DNA of 64,000 nt, taken from Thermofilaceae archaeon. GTDB lineage: Archaea; Thermoproteota; Thermoprotei; Thermofilales; Thermofilaceae. The stretch lies in the NCBI GenBank assembly GCA_025057995.1, contig JANXEW010000001.1:124001-188000 (forward strand), written 5' to 3'. The notes beneath the pieces were generated by a model, which had not been told where the DNA came from, ran no database searches, and saw nothing but the letters and a program-made list of their open reading frames with translations. Positions 16,132 through 24,428 of the stretch are shown here, in pieces. Position numbers and translations under genes: made by a program. Each line of letters opens with the position of its first letter. Position 1 is the stretch's first letter.

Positions 16132-17652
16132 CTAAAGGATACGGGTTTTCCACTCCTCCCACTTCTTGAACAGGGGGGCTAACTGCCGGTAAGCCTCTAG
16201 GAATCGACTGTAAGCTTCGTCATACACTTTTGCTAAACCCGGTTCGGGCTCAACTGTGTCGATGGCTTCTAAGCTCCAGTTTAGTTCATGGAAGTCGCGC
16301 ACTGAGCCGAGGGCCGTAAAAGCCAGGGCGGCGAGCCCCCTGTTGGACGCGTGTTCCCCCTCTTTAACCCTAACAATGGGTATACCAGTGGCGTTTGCGA
16401 TTATCTCTGCCCAAAGCCTAGACTTCATCCCTCCTCCACTGCCATATAACCTAACAAGCTTGAAGCCTAGTCGGTCAATAGCTTCAACTAGAGCCTTCAC
16501 GGTAAAAGCTACACCTTCTAGAAAGGCTCTAATCAAGTGGCATTTACGGTGGTCGTAACGTAAACCGATAAGCACCCCTCTCGAGTAGGGGTCTCGAAAC
16601 GGGAAGCGCTCACCCGCCATGAATGGTATGAAGAGTAGCCCATTGGAACCTGGCGGCGCGTTTTCAGCTTCCTTGCACAATAGTTCATACGGGTTTACGT
16701 TCAGTAACTCAGCTGCAGAGACTTCCAGGTTCCCCAGCGAGTCTCTTAACCACTTCAGCACAGATCCTCCGTTATTTGTGCTACCGCCAAAAGCCCATCG
16801 TCCAGAGGCAGCATAGTAGCAGAACGTTCTCATGCTTTGTAGATCGAGAACTATTTTTCCACTCAACAACCTCACTACAGCTGTCGTTCCAAGATTCAAG
16901 ACTCCCTCGTCTGTTTTTTCTAGCAGGTAGCCGAAGTTCTGCGCGGCACCATCAAAGGTGCCCGGGACGAGGGGAGTTCCATCTTTAACTCCGAAAAACT
17001 CTGCTCCCTTACCCTTAAGTTCGCAAAGTACCCTGGCTCCTTCAACAGGTTCGGCAAGTTGCTCTTCGGATATGCTGGCTAACTCTAGAGCTAGATCATC
17101 CCACTTGAGGCTGTGGATGTTGAAGAGCTGGGATCCGGAAGCGTTACCGTAGTCGATGAAAGGCTCCCCTACCGCTTTAGCTATGATGAAGTCCTTAAGT
17201 AAGAGGAAGCGTGAATGTCCAGAGGAAACGTCCCGCTTAACAGATTTCAACCAGATTATCTTAGGTAACGCGTACACGAAGAGAGGTGGACACCCGGTTC
17301 TCCTGTAGAGTTCGAGAGCCTCAGCTCTAGACTCTATTTCTGAAACGTAAGGTGTCGAGCGCCAATCCATGTGGGTGATTACGTTGGTTAAAGGTCTAAA
17401 CTCTTTATCGACGACGAGCAAGCCGTGTTGGTAACAGGATAGAGCTACAGCGTCTACAGTCGAATTCCTCGATACAATATTTGATGTCTCTGAAACTGCT
17501 CCCAATATCGCTAGCGGCGAGTGTTCTGCGGCTCCGGGCTCGGGTGAAAATAGGGGTATTTCACGTGAGGCTACTCTAGTTACCCTCCCTTGCTCATCCA
17601 CGATAGCTGCCTTAACGTTTGTGGTTCCTATATCCACTGTTAGAATCCTCAT
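16132..17652 (-). CDS. FGGY-family sugar kinase (gluconate/xylulose type)
   Basis: A 506-residue FGGY carbohydrate kinase. The N-terminal phosphate-binding loop DIGTTNVKAA is at 6-15. A second ATPase-fold signature, GTFDGAAQNFG, carries the catalytic Asp. The C-terminal FGGY-like signature LVRLYGSGGGMKSRLWAEII ends with the adenosine loop. Overall it is closest in pattern to gluconokinase and xylulokinase; the substrate cannot be fixed. Its start overlaps the stop of the upstream 2-hydroxyacid dehydrogenase by four bases (ATGA), so the two are translationally coupled. A divergent HpcH-type aldolase gene sits next to them, suggesting one sugar or sugar-acid pathway. Confidence 0.88.
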   Translation of the reverse strand: MRILTVDIGTTNVKAAIVDEQGRVTRVASREIPLFSPEPGAAEHSPLAILGAVSETSNIVSRNSTVDAVALSCYQHGLLVVDKEFRPLTNVITHMDWRSTPYVSEIESRAEALELYRRTGCPPLFVYALPKIIWLKSVKRDVSSGHSRFLLLKDFIIAKAVGEPFIDYGNASGSQLFNIHSLKWDDLALELASISEEQLAEPVEGARVLCELKGKGAEFFGVKDGTPLVPGTFDGAAQNFGYLLEKTDEGVLNLGTTAVVRLLSGKIVLDLQSMRTFCYYAASGRWAFGGSTNNGGSVLKWLRDSLGNLEVSAAELLNVNPYELLCKEAENAPPGSNGLLFIPFMAGERFPFRDPYSRGVLIGLRYDHRKCHLIRAFLEGVAFTVKALVEAIDRLGFKLVRLYGSGGGMKSRLWAEIIANATGIPIVRVKEGEHASNRGLAALAFTALGSVRDFHELNWSLEAIDTVEPEPGLAKVYDEAYSRFLEAYRQLAPLFKKWEEWKTRIL

Positions 17653-18662
17653 TTACGCACCTGCTTGGCACGAAGCCCCATCTCATATACTTCTGGATTA
17701 GCGAGATGGCGTGGCCTCTCGCCCCTGAAGAATAGCGCTAGATCCTCGGCGTTGGCGATATCCATCCTGTAGAGAGCTTCTCTCGTGAAAGCGGCGACGT
17801 GTGGTGTAAGGACTACGTTAGGCAGCTTAGGGAGCGGACTACCCGCTGGCGGCTCCTGTTCGAAGACGTCAAGGCCTGCGTAGAAGATCCTTCCCTCTGT
17901 AAGAGCCTTTGAGAGCTCTTCCTCGTCTACAACCGCACCTCTAGCCGTGTTTACGAGAACAGCCCCTTTCTTAATCATTTGAATACGCTCCTTGTTGAGT
18001 AGTCTTCTTGTCTCGGAGGTTAAGGGTACGTGGATGGTAATAACGTCGCTCTCTCTCAGGAGATATTCTAAGTCTACCCTTCCGACCTTATGTTCTGTGA
18101 AGACTGCGTCGGGAACGTAAGGGTCGTAGGCTATGACGCGCATTCTAAAGCCTTCACGCATGATTCTAGCAACTTCCCTACCTATAGCTCCAAATCCTAT
18201 AATGCCTAGAGTTTTTCCTCTCAGCTCTAAACCAATCAGACTAGCTCGTAAACCCCATCTCTCTTCTCGTACAGCTTTATCAGCTTCAACAAGCCTTCGA
18301 GCGCAGGCGAGGATTAGAGCTACCGTATGTTCGGCGACGGAAACTTCTTCTCCAGTGTGCCTGCAATACGTGACTGGAATCCCGAGTTCGCTCGCGGCTC
18401 TAAGGTCAACGTTGTCAAGCCCTATACCGTGCCTGGCGATTATCTTCAAGTTGCTAGCATCCAACATTACTTTTCGAGTAACTGTACCTCCTGCGCCGAG
18501 GATCAAGGCGTCGGCGTCGCCTATTTTCCTAGCTGTAGAATCCTCGGCTTCCCCCACTTTCAAGTCTACCCTCCTGATTTCATCGAAAACTTGGGAGAGG
18601 AGTTGAAGCGCCTCTGGAGTATGAACCCCGTAAGAGGCTGATGCGATTACAAGCTTCGGCAT
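17649..18662 (-). CDS. D-isomer-specific 2-hydroxyacid dehydrogenase
   Basis: A 337-residue NAD(P)-dependent dehydrogenase. The Rossmann motif GFGAIG is in the middle of the chain. The catalytic Arg is present in VNTARGAVVDEEEL, the Glu in VFEQEPP and the His in LTPHVAAFTRE, so all three catalytic residues are intact. It is related to phosphoglycerate and glyoxylate/hydroxypyruvate reductases. It is the first gene of a two-gene unit with the FGGY kinase. A minus-strand AT-rich promoter lies in the 84-base divergent gap shared with the aldolase gene. A role in interconverting a 2-keto and a 2-hydroxy acid in sugar-acid breakdown is inferred. Confidence 0.88.
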   Translation of the reverse strand: MPKLVIASASYGVHTPEALQLLSQVFDEIRRVDLKVGEAEDSTARKIGDADALILGAGGTVTRKVMLDASNLKIIARHGIGLDNVDLRAASELGIPVTYCRHTGEEVSVAEHTVALILACARRLVEADKAVREERWGLRASLIGLELRGKTLGIIGFGAIGREVARIMREGFRMRVIAYDPYVPDAVFTEHKVGRVDLEYLLRESDVITIHVPLTSETRRLLNKERIQMIKKGAVLVNTARGAVVDEEELSKALTEGRIFYAGLDVFEQEPPAGSPLPKLPNVVLTPHVAAFTREALYRMDIANAEDLALFFRGERPRHLANPEVYEMGLRAKQVRK

Positions 18663-18746
18663 CCCCCTCGCCAGAGAGGATGTCGAGATTATTCTATTAA
18701 GGATGTTGTCGGAAAAGGTTATTATATCACATTTTTAGAGCAAGCT

Positions 18747-19532
18747 GTGTTAGGAAAATTACCTAATCAGTTGAAACGTGGAGAAGTATCCTTGGGAAGC
18801 TGGGTAACCATCTGTAACCCCGAAGTCGTTGAAATGTTATCTCTCCTAGGTTTCAGCTGGCTTCTCTTCGACATGGAGCATGCTCCCTACGATTTTCAAC
18901 TTCTCGAGTACATGCTTATGGCCGTCCGCAACGACGCAACTCCAATCATCCGAGTACCCTTCAACGACCCGGTATACGTTAAAAGGGTACTCGACCTCGG
19001 GGCCGCTGGCATCCTATTCCCGTTAATCAACAATTCTCAGGACGCTAAGCTTGCTGTAAAGTCCACGAGGTATCCTCCCAACGGCATAAGAGGAGTAGGT
19101 CCTCGACGCGCAGCCTTCTACGGGTTAAAAACCCGAGAATACTATGAGAAAGCTGACGAAGTCATCGTTATACTTCAAGTTGAGACCAGAGAGGCTGTCG
19201 AAAACATATACGATATCCTATCTGTAGAAGGTGTAAATGCCTTTTTCGTAGGGCCAAACGACCTTTCTTTCTCTTACGGTTACAGGACCTGGAAGGAGGA
19301 ACCCGTTATCGAAGCTTTAGAAAGAGTATCGCAAGCTTCAAGAGACACTAACATCCCAGGCGGAATGTATTGTCCAGACGACGAGTCCCTGAAGTACGCC
19401 CTAAGTCTAGGCTTTAAACTGATAGCTCTCGGCAGCGATTACCGGTTCCTCGTTTCTGGCGCTCGAGAAAGATTGGAAAAAGCTAGGGGGTTGTTAAGTC
19501 TTCAAACAGAAGGTTCCAAGAGCGGGATGTAA
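18747..19532 (+). CDS. HpcH/HpaI family aldolase
   Basis: A 261-residue class II (metal-dependent) TIM-barrel aldolase. Family signatures are LFDMEHAPYD (about 39-48), the metal and substrate loop GAAGILFPLINN, the QVETREAVENI strand with its Glu, and FFVGPNDLSFSYG. Relatives cleave 2-keto-3-deoxy acids or 4-hydroxy-2-oxoheptanedioate to pyruvate and an aldehyde. The GTG start at 18747 is set by a TATA-like TTATTATATC about 24 bases upstream, consistent with a leaderless mRNA. It is divergent from the kinase/dehydrogenase pair and probably works with them. Confidence 0.85.
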   Translation: MLGKLPNQLKRGEVSLGSWVTICNPEVVEMLSLLGFSWLLFDMEHAPYDFQLLEYMLMAVRNDATPIIRVPFNDPVYVKRVLDLGAAGILFPLINNSQDAKLAVKSTRYPPNGIRGVGPRRAAFYGLKTREYYEKADEVIVILQVETREAVENIYDILSVEGVNAFFVGPNDLSFSYGYRTWKEEPVIEALERVSQASRDTNIPGGMYCPDDESLKYALSLGFKLIALGSDYRFLVSGARERLEKARGLLSLQTEGSKSGM

Positions 19533-20108
19533 CGTAATAGTACTAAAGAGACATTCTAAATTGTTCCCTATATTCCATGTTTTAATTTTCTACAACCAAG
19601 GAATCTTTGTAAAAGGCACCAGAAGGGTTTTCTGGCCCAAGCTTTTCGCTCGAAGGCCCGTGTTTCCCAGACACACACGTCGTGATGCATCTTCCCTTAA
19701 AGCTCGGTACGGTAACGGACTGAAGATAACGTGTTATGACCGATTGAACGTGTAGATAAAATGCTTTTAGAGAGCTCGCGAGAACCTAGCAGTTGTATTC
19801 AACTAGATACTCGCTTATCTTAGATTTTTTTCTCAACTTCGAATTATTTCGACGCTTCTCGAGAAGTCAATAGCTTGTGTAGATAGGTTTCAGGTAAGTG
19901 AATAATTTTTAATCACTTGAAATAACGTTAAGTATTCTTAACATTTAAGATAATCCTATAATTCATCTCTTAAAGTTTTAATATCTATTGTCTGTGTTGA
20001 CTATCCTCTTATGTTAACGATTTCTTAAATTATATTGAATTGATAAATATATATGAAATTTTTTAGAAACAAAAACAAGTATTAAAAACATTCTAAAAAA
20101 TAAAATTT
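19533..20108. other. 576-base AT-rich stretch with no gene seen
   Basis: No reading frame here resembles a known protein. The left part (19600-19740) has near-average composition. The right part (about 19900-20108) is strongly AT-rich. An inverted repeat, AAGTGA (19896-19901) and TCACTT (19912-19917), flanks a T-rich centre, and a seven-T run lies at 19825-19831. These may be terminators or the regulatory tail of the aldolase transcript. There is no Orc1/Cdc6 gene nearby, so I do not call an origin. Confidence 0.4.
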
Positions 20109-20735
20109 TTAACAACGGGATAGGGCTTCAATTATGAGTCCACAAAACTCGGGTAGGTCGTCGGGTACTCTACCAGTGATTATGTTGCCGTCGCGGATAG
20201 CTGGTTCATCGAGGAATATAGCTCCGGCGTTGATTAGATCATCTTTCACCGCCGCGTAAGCTGTTACTTTCCTCCCTTTTACGAGACCGGCTGATATAAG
20301 AACCTGAGGTCCGTGACAGATAGCAGCTACTATTTTACCTGTTTCATACGCTTTTTTGACAAACTCGAGAACTCGGTCACTTACCCTCAAGTGATCGGGA
20401 GAGAAGCCGCCGGGTATCACGATGGCATCGAACTCGTCGGGTTTAACCTCCTGTAGGCTTTTCATGACGTAGCGTACCCCTTCTCCAAAAACCTCCATGG
20501 GTACAGGAGTCCCGTATCTTCCGGTAACAGGCTTAGCGGGGACCGCGGGGCGAGGGTGTAGCCCTATGGGAACTGGTATGATCGTGATCTCGGCGCCCTC
20601 TTCGCTAAGGCGAAGGAAGGGGTAGAGCAATTCGACATCCTCGAACTCGTGTGCGACAATAATAGCGACTTTCCTCCCTTTTAATCGTGTTCCAGGACCT
20701 GTTCGCACGTTTATGAATTTTTTATATTGAGACAT
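20109..20735 (-). CDS. DJ-1/PfpI family protein (glutamine-amidotransferase-like fold)
   Basis: A 208-residue DJ-1/PfpI protein. The nucleophile elbow AAICHGPQVL supplies the Cys, followed by HG as in PfpI and YhbO. A Glu-bearing segment (EGAEITIIP) precedes it. Family members act as intracellular peptidases, glyoxalases or deglycases; PfpI-type hexamers are stress proteins of hyperthermophiles. The N-terminal FINVRTGPGTRLKGRKV extension before the first strand is slightly longer than usual. It is a single gene, divergent from the M42 peptidase gene across a 76-base gap. Confidence 0.85.
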   Translation of the reverse strand: MSQYKKFINVRTGPGTRLKGRKVAIIVAHEFEDVELLYPFLRLSEEGAEITIIPVPIGLHPRPAVPAKPVTGRYGTPVPMEVFGEGVRYVMKSLQEVKPDEFDAIVIPGGFSPDHLRVSDRVLEFVKKAYETGKIVAAICHGPQVLISAGLVKGRKVTAYAAVKDDLINAGAIFLDEPAIRDGNIITGRVPDDLPEFCGLIIEALSRC

Positions 20736-20811
20736 ATAAGGTTAACGCAAGGGCAGGTTTCCTGCGAATAATTGAGGAAAAATTAATCAAGGCGCCTATC
20801 CCGGTTGTGGC

Positions 20812-21912
20812 GTGAGCGAATATAGGTTAACGCAAGAAGCACTTGATTTCCTAAAGCGCGCTTGTGAGGCGGTAGGTCCTTCGGGTTTTGAAAACGACGT
20901 GTTGAGTATTTTCCGTGAGTATGGAGCCCGCTTCGCTGACGGTGTTTTGCGCGATAACCTTGGGTCTCTGGTTTTAGAGAAGAGAGGGATGCGCGAGAGA
21001 CCTAGGGTTTTGATAGCGGGTCACGTGGACGAGGTTGGTTTCATAGTGACTAGTATAACCAAGGAGGGTTACTTGACCTTCGCTCCGATAGGTGGCTGGT
21101 TTGATCAAGTGTTATTGTCTCAAAGGGTTGTTGTGAAAACGCGTAAGGGTCTCATAACAGGAGTAATTGCTTCAAAACCGCCCCACCTCTTGACACCTGA
21201 AGAGAGACAGAGGGTGGTTACAATGGATAGAATGTTTATCGACATCGGAGCTACTTCTGATGAAGAAGCAAAAGCTCTCGGCGTAAGGGTGGGTGATCCT
21301 GTAGCCCCATACTCTCCCTTCCTCGTGTCTGCAACAGAAAAAACTGTAATGGGTAAGGCTTTCGATGATAGACTTGGAGCCTTCCTAGCTGTTGAGACTC
21401 TTCGCTTCCTTAAGGAGAGTAACGTAGAGCATCCGAACACGTTGTATGCCGCCGCGACTGTTCAAGAAGAGGTTGGGTTGAGAGGTGCCACGACAGTGGG
21501 TTGGGCTGTTGATCACGATGTAGCTATCGTAACAGAGGTTGACATAGCCGGGGACGTTCCCGGCATCGACCCGCGCGACGCTCAAGCTAAGCTGGGGAAG
21601 GGACCGACTATAGTCACCTTTGATGCATCAATGATTCCAAACCAGAAGTTGAAGGAGTTTGTAATACAGGTTGCTGACGAATCTAAAATCCCCTACCAGC
21701 TTTCTGCTATAGCTAAAGGCGGAACTGACGCCGGTAGGCTCCACTTATACAAAACCGGGAGACCAAGCATAGTGATCGGCGTCCCTACGAGACATATTCA
21801 TAGCCATGTTAGCATAGTCCACTTGGATGACATAACGAATTCAGTAAAGTTGCTAGTTGAACTCATAAAGAGGCTAGACCAACCTACTGTCGAGAGCTTC
21901 TATGAACTTTAA
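20812..21912 (+). CDS. M42-family aminopeptidase
   Basis: A 366-residue M42 (TET/FrvX-type) metallopeptidase that trims peptides in the cytoplasm. Zinc ligands and catalytic residues are visible: GHVDEVGF with H71 and D73, the bridging Asp in AFDDRLGAF, EE in VQEEVGLRG, the Asp in EVDIAGDVPG, and the final His in RHIHSHVS. The start is GTG 20812, with a TATA-like AAAAATTAATC about 28 bases earlier, suggesting a leaderless mRNA. Its last 29 bases overlap the convergent thymidylate kinase-like gene. Confidence 0.93.
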   Translation: MSEYRLTQEALDFLKRACEAVGPSGFENDVLSIFREYGARFADGVLRDNLGSLVLEKRGMRERPRVLIAGHVDEVGFIVTSITKEGYLTFAPIGGWFDQVLLSQRVVVKTRKGLITGVIASKPPHLLTPEERQRVVTMDRMFIDIGATSDEEAKALGVRVGDPVAPYSPFLVSATEKTVMGKAFDDRLGAFLAVETLRFLKESNVEHPNTLYAAATVQEEVGLRGATTVGWAVDHDVAIVTEVDIAGDVPGIDPRDAQAKLGKGPTIVTFDASMIPNQKLKEFVIQVADESKIPYQLSAIAKGGTDAGRLHLYKTGRPSIVIGVPTRHIHSHVSIVHLDDITNSVKLLVELIKRLDQPTVESFYEL

Positions 21913-22519
21913 GATTATTTAAATAGTAATCTATTAATTCCTCTATTTTTCGTTGAACTTCTGTTACCTCATCATCAGTTTTAATAATGTGTACGTTACT
22001 GAACTCATGGGCGATTTTGATAAATGTCGAGCGTACTTTCTCAAGTTTTTCAATCTCTTCGAAAAGTTCGACAGCAAACCTATCCTCATGTATTCTTCTT
22101 ACAGCAGTCTCCGGCTCTATATCTAGCAAGAAGGTTACGTCGGGAAGAGGGAACTTCGAATTAACCGTTTTTAACCAGTTGTAATCAAGGTCGAGAGAGC
22201 CGTAAGCTAGACTGGAGAAAAGGTAACGATCAGTGACGACCCCTCGATTTGACTTAAGAGCGGGTAGAATGACGGTATTGAGATGGTGACATCGGTCCGC
22301 TGCAAAAAGTAACTGAAGCGTCATTGGATCAGCTTTCCACTCACCTCTTAAACACGCTCTAATAAGGCCGCCGATTAGGCCGTCGGTAGGCTCTTTAGTT
22401 AGTACAACCTTTAGACCCTTACTCTCCAGGTATCTCTCAGTCAAGCGGGCGTGAGTAGTTAAACCAGCCCCGTCTATCCCCTCGAAAGCTACGAAGATCA
22501 TCAAGAGCTGTTTCTTCAA
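21884..22519 (-). CDS. tmk: Thymidylate kinase-like protein with altered P-loop
   Basis: A 211-residue protein with the dTMP-kinase pattern: FEGIDGAGLTT at 12-22, EPT at about 42-44, the DR-bearing LFAADRCHHL, and the TDRYLFSSLAYG segment that holds the DRY/Ser elements. In the P-loop the invariant Lys (GxxGxGK[ST]) is Leu20. This should weaken or change ATP binding unless a lysine elsewhere compensates. The normal role is dTMP phosphorylation for DNA synthesis. The longest start is TTG 22519; ATG 22501 (MIFVAFEGIDG) fits the family better. It lies six bases after hypC. Confidence 0.8.
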   Translation of the reverse strand: MKKQLLMIFVAFEGIDGAGLTTHARLTERYLESKGLKVVLTKEPTDGLIGGLIRACLRGEWKADPMTLQLLFAADRCHHLNTVILPALKSNRGVVTDRYLFSSLAYGSLDLDYNWLKTVNSKFPLPDVTFLLDIEPETAVRRIHEDRFAVELFEEIEKLEKVRSTFIKIAHEFSNVHIIKTDDEVTEVQRKIEELIDYYLNNLKVHRSSRQ

Positions 22520-22525
22520 CTGGTA

Positions 22526-22822
22526 TTAAGTTGCACGTTCACTTAACTTAGCTAAGGAGGCTTTCACTTCACTTATAGCCTTCTCCAGAGAGTTCTCAAT
22601 CTCAGGCGATAAAAAACCCGCTACGTCTTTAAAGGCTAAAAATATCTCTAAAGCCTCCTCCGGCTCGATCCTACCTATCGCTGAACCCGCGTGGACGAGA
22701 ACGTAGTCGCCAGGAGATACACCTTCGACAAGTAAGAGAATCCTCCTCCTAACACCGCCCAAGTCAACTACAGCCTCTATACCCTCTACCTCAAGAACCT
22801 TCGCCGGTATCCCCCAACACAC
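22526..22822 (-). CDS. hypC: Hydrogenase maturation chaperone HypC
   Basis: A 98-residue HypC/HupF protein. It begins Met-Cys (MCWGIPAKV); the Cys at position 2 becomes N-terminal after Met removal and is essential for holding the Fe(CN)2CO intermediate with HypD. The OB-fold core with AVVDLGGVRRRILL and GDYVLVHAGSAIGRI follows. The C-terminal helix is somewhat longer than in E. coli HypC. It lies 22 bases after hypD and is probably cotranscribed with it. The conserved second-position Cys fixes the start. Confidence 0.95.
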   Translation of the reverse strand: MCWGIPAKVLEVEGIEAVVDLGGVRRRILLLVEGVSPGDYVLVHAGSAIGRIEPEEALEIFLAFKDVAGFLSPEIENSLEKAISEVKASLAKLSERAT

Positions 22823-22844
22823 ACGAACCTACCCCACATGCGGT

Positions 22845-24056
22845 TTAAGACGCTTGCTTCATTATTCCAAGCTGGCGAGCAACATCGTCTGCTAACCCTC
22901 CTACACCGAATCTCGCCCATATGGCGCATGTACCTTCGCTTGATACCATGCAGGGACCGTAAGGGCTTGAAGGGGTACAACCCTTCATAAAAAGTTGACA
23001 GTCGATAGGCTTAGCTAAACCTAGGATTACGTCAGCACACATGCAGGAACTGGGCATGTCCTTCTCACTCTCGCTCGAAGGTCTAGGTAGACCGTACTCC
23101 TCGTAAGCGTCGAATTCTCTATAGATCCCTCTCAGCTCAAGCCCACTCTCCGGTATGACGCCGAGACCCCGCCAAGCTGCGTCGGATACTTCAAATACCT
23201 CTCTCGTTAACTTTTTAGCGAGGACATTACCCTCCCAAGTTACAAGGCGTTTATACTCTACTTCAACACCTACTCTCTCCTCGACAATCATCTTCAGTAA
23301 GATAGCGATTGAAATCAACAGATCTACGGGCTCAAAACCGGATATCACCGCCGGAAGCCTTAACTCGATGGCAAGCTTACTCCATGGCTCAGCCCCCGTT
23401 ATCGTTGACACGTGACCCGGTGCGACGATCCCGCGGACCGGCTCATGACCTCTGCTTAACGCTGCCTGAATCGCGTACTTTGCAGCCGGGGGAGTAAGCC
23501 TGAGGGCTGTTAAAAGCTTCAAATGTCTAGGCACAATGTTTTTTGAAAAGGGTAGAGCATAGCTTGGAGCGGTAGTTTCAAAGCCTATCGCAAAAAAGAT
23601 TGATTCCCTAGTGTTTTGAGAATCTCTTAAAGCGTCAGAGAAGCTGTAGACTACACGTACGTCGCCGCCCAAAGACTTCGCCTCGGCTAAGCTTCGAGCC
23701 CCTTTCACAGGTTTGAGGGTAGGTAACTTGTAAGCATCGCCGAAGGTGTAGACTGTCACTCCGTCGAGAGCAAGTTTGATAGCTCCCTCAACTGAGGATG
23801 AGGGGGTTACGCAAACTGGACAGCCCGGTCCTGCGACAAGCTCCACTTCTGGAGGCATCAGGCTGCGTATCCCGAAGTGGACTGTAGTCCACTCGTGGGT
23901 TCCACAGAAGTTCATTAACTTGATAGTCTTGATATCGCGCGTCGACAACTCATACGAGTACTTTTGGATGACCTTCACTATGCTTTGAGCCACTTCCCTG
24001 TTCTTAAACATTGAAAGAATCGTTTCCATTACCGACACCGAACCAGCTTCTAGCAA
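22845..24056 (-). CDS. hypD: Hydrogenase maturation protein HypD
   Basis: A 403-residue HypD, the Fe-S scaffold on which the Fe(CN)2CO group of NiFe-hydrogenase is assembled with HypC. Conserved elements are NFCGTHEW with C51, GPGCPVCVTP with C79 and C82, and GFETTAPS. The C-terminal cysteine set that binds the 4Fe-4S cluster is in CMCADVILGL, DCQLFMKGC and PCMVSSEGTC. It overlaps the upstream Mth938-like gene by seven bases. The first 12 residues before METILSMF may be extra, as an internal ATG gives a shorter option. Confidence 0.95.
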   Translation of the reverse strand: MLEAGSVSVMETILSMFKNREVAQSIVKVIQKYSYELSTRDIKTIKLMNFCGTHEWTTVHFGIRSLMPPEVELVAGPGCPVCVTPSSSVEGAIKLALDGVTVYTFGDAYKLPTLKPVKGARSLAEAKSLGGDVRVVYSFSDALRDSQNTRESIFFAIGFETTAPSYALPFSKNIVPRHLKLLTALRLTPPAAKYAIQAALSRGHEPVRGIVAPGHVSTITGAEPWSKLAIELRLPAVISGFEPVDLLISIAILLKMIVEERVGVEVEYKRLVTWEGNVLAKKLTREVFEVSDAAWRGLGVIPESGLELRGIYREFDAYEEYGLPRPSSESEKDMPSSCMCADVILGLAKPIDCQLFMKGCTPSSPYGPCMVSSEGTCAIWARFGVGGLADDVARQLGIMKQAS

Positions 24057-24424
24057 GTTAAGTGGAAAGCCCCTAAAACCCTTTTACCCCTCCTCACAAG
24101 ATCGTTATAGACTTCTACAGCCTTACGAGTGTCAAATATATAAACTTCAACACCATTTTGTCTAAAGTATTCGCCGACATCTTCGAGGACTTTCATCATC
24201 CCGTTGTAGCCTGTTCCGATAACCACGGAATCCACCTCTACACCCTCCACCGCTTTGATGTCTTCTAACGTCAAAAGGTGCCCTACTTTCCTCCACCAAG
24301 GGCTGATCACGCCACTCGGCGTCACTAAAATATCTCGATCGTACGTTAATCCCCCTACGACTATTCGTCCAAAACTGTAATCTTCAATCTCGGGTTGAGA
24401 CATATGTGACACAGTCTGTTGCAA
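24050..24424 (-). CDS. Mth938/DUF498-family protein
   Basis: A 124-residue protein of the Mth938 (NDUFAF3-like) family. It shows SFGRIVVGGLTYDRDILV, the central TPSGVISPWWRKVGH and the VIGTGYNGMMKV loop typical of the fold. The mitochondrial homologue assists complex I assembly; the archaeal function is unknown. The longest frame starts at TTG 24424. The ATG at 24403 (MSQPEIEDYSFG) matches the usual N-terminus. It sits between the ACT protein (stop four bases upstream of the TTG) and hypD (seven-base overlap). This placement may indicate a role in assembling redox complexes or hydrogenase, but that is inference. Confidence 0.8.
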   Translation of the reverse strand: MQQTVSHMSQPEIEDYSFGRIVVGGLTYDRDILVTPSGVISPWWRKVGHLLTLEDIKAVEGVEVDSVVIGTGYNGMMKVLEDVGEYFRQNGVEVYIFDTRKAVEVYNDLVRRGKRVLGAFHLTC

Positions 24425-24428
24425 GGGT

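Noticed and set aside
19561-19755. Small plus-strand frame of 64 codons
   Set aside because: Composition is irregular, there is no ribosome-binding site or TATA box at a good distance, and no family pattern is visible.
19900-20108. Possible replication origin because of high A+T content
   Set aside because: No Orc1/Cdc6 gene nearby and no repeated origin-recognition boxes seen.
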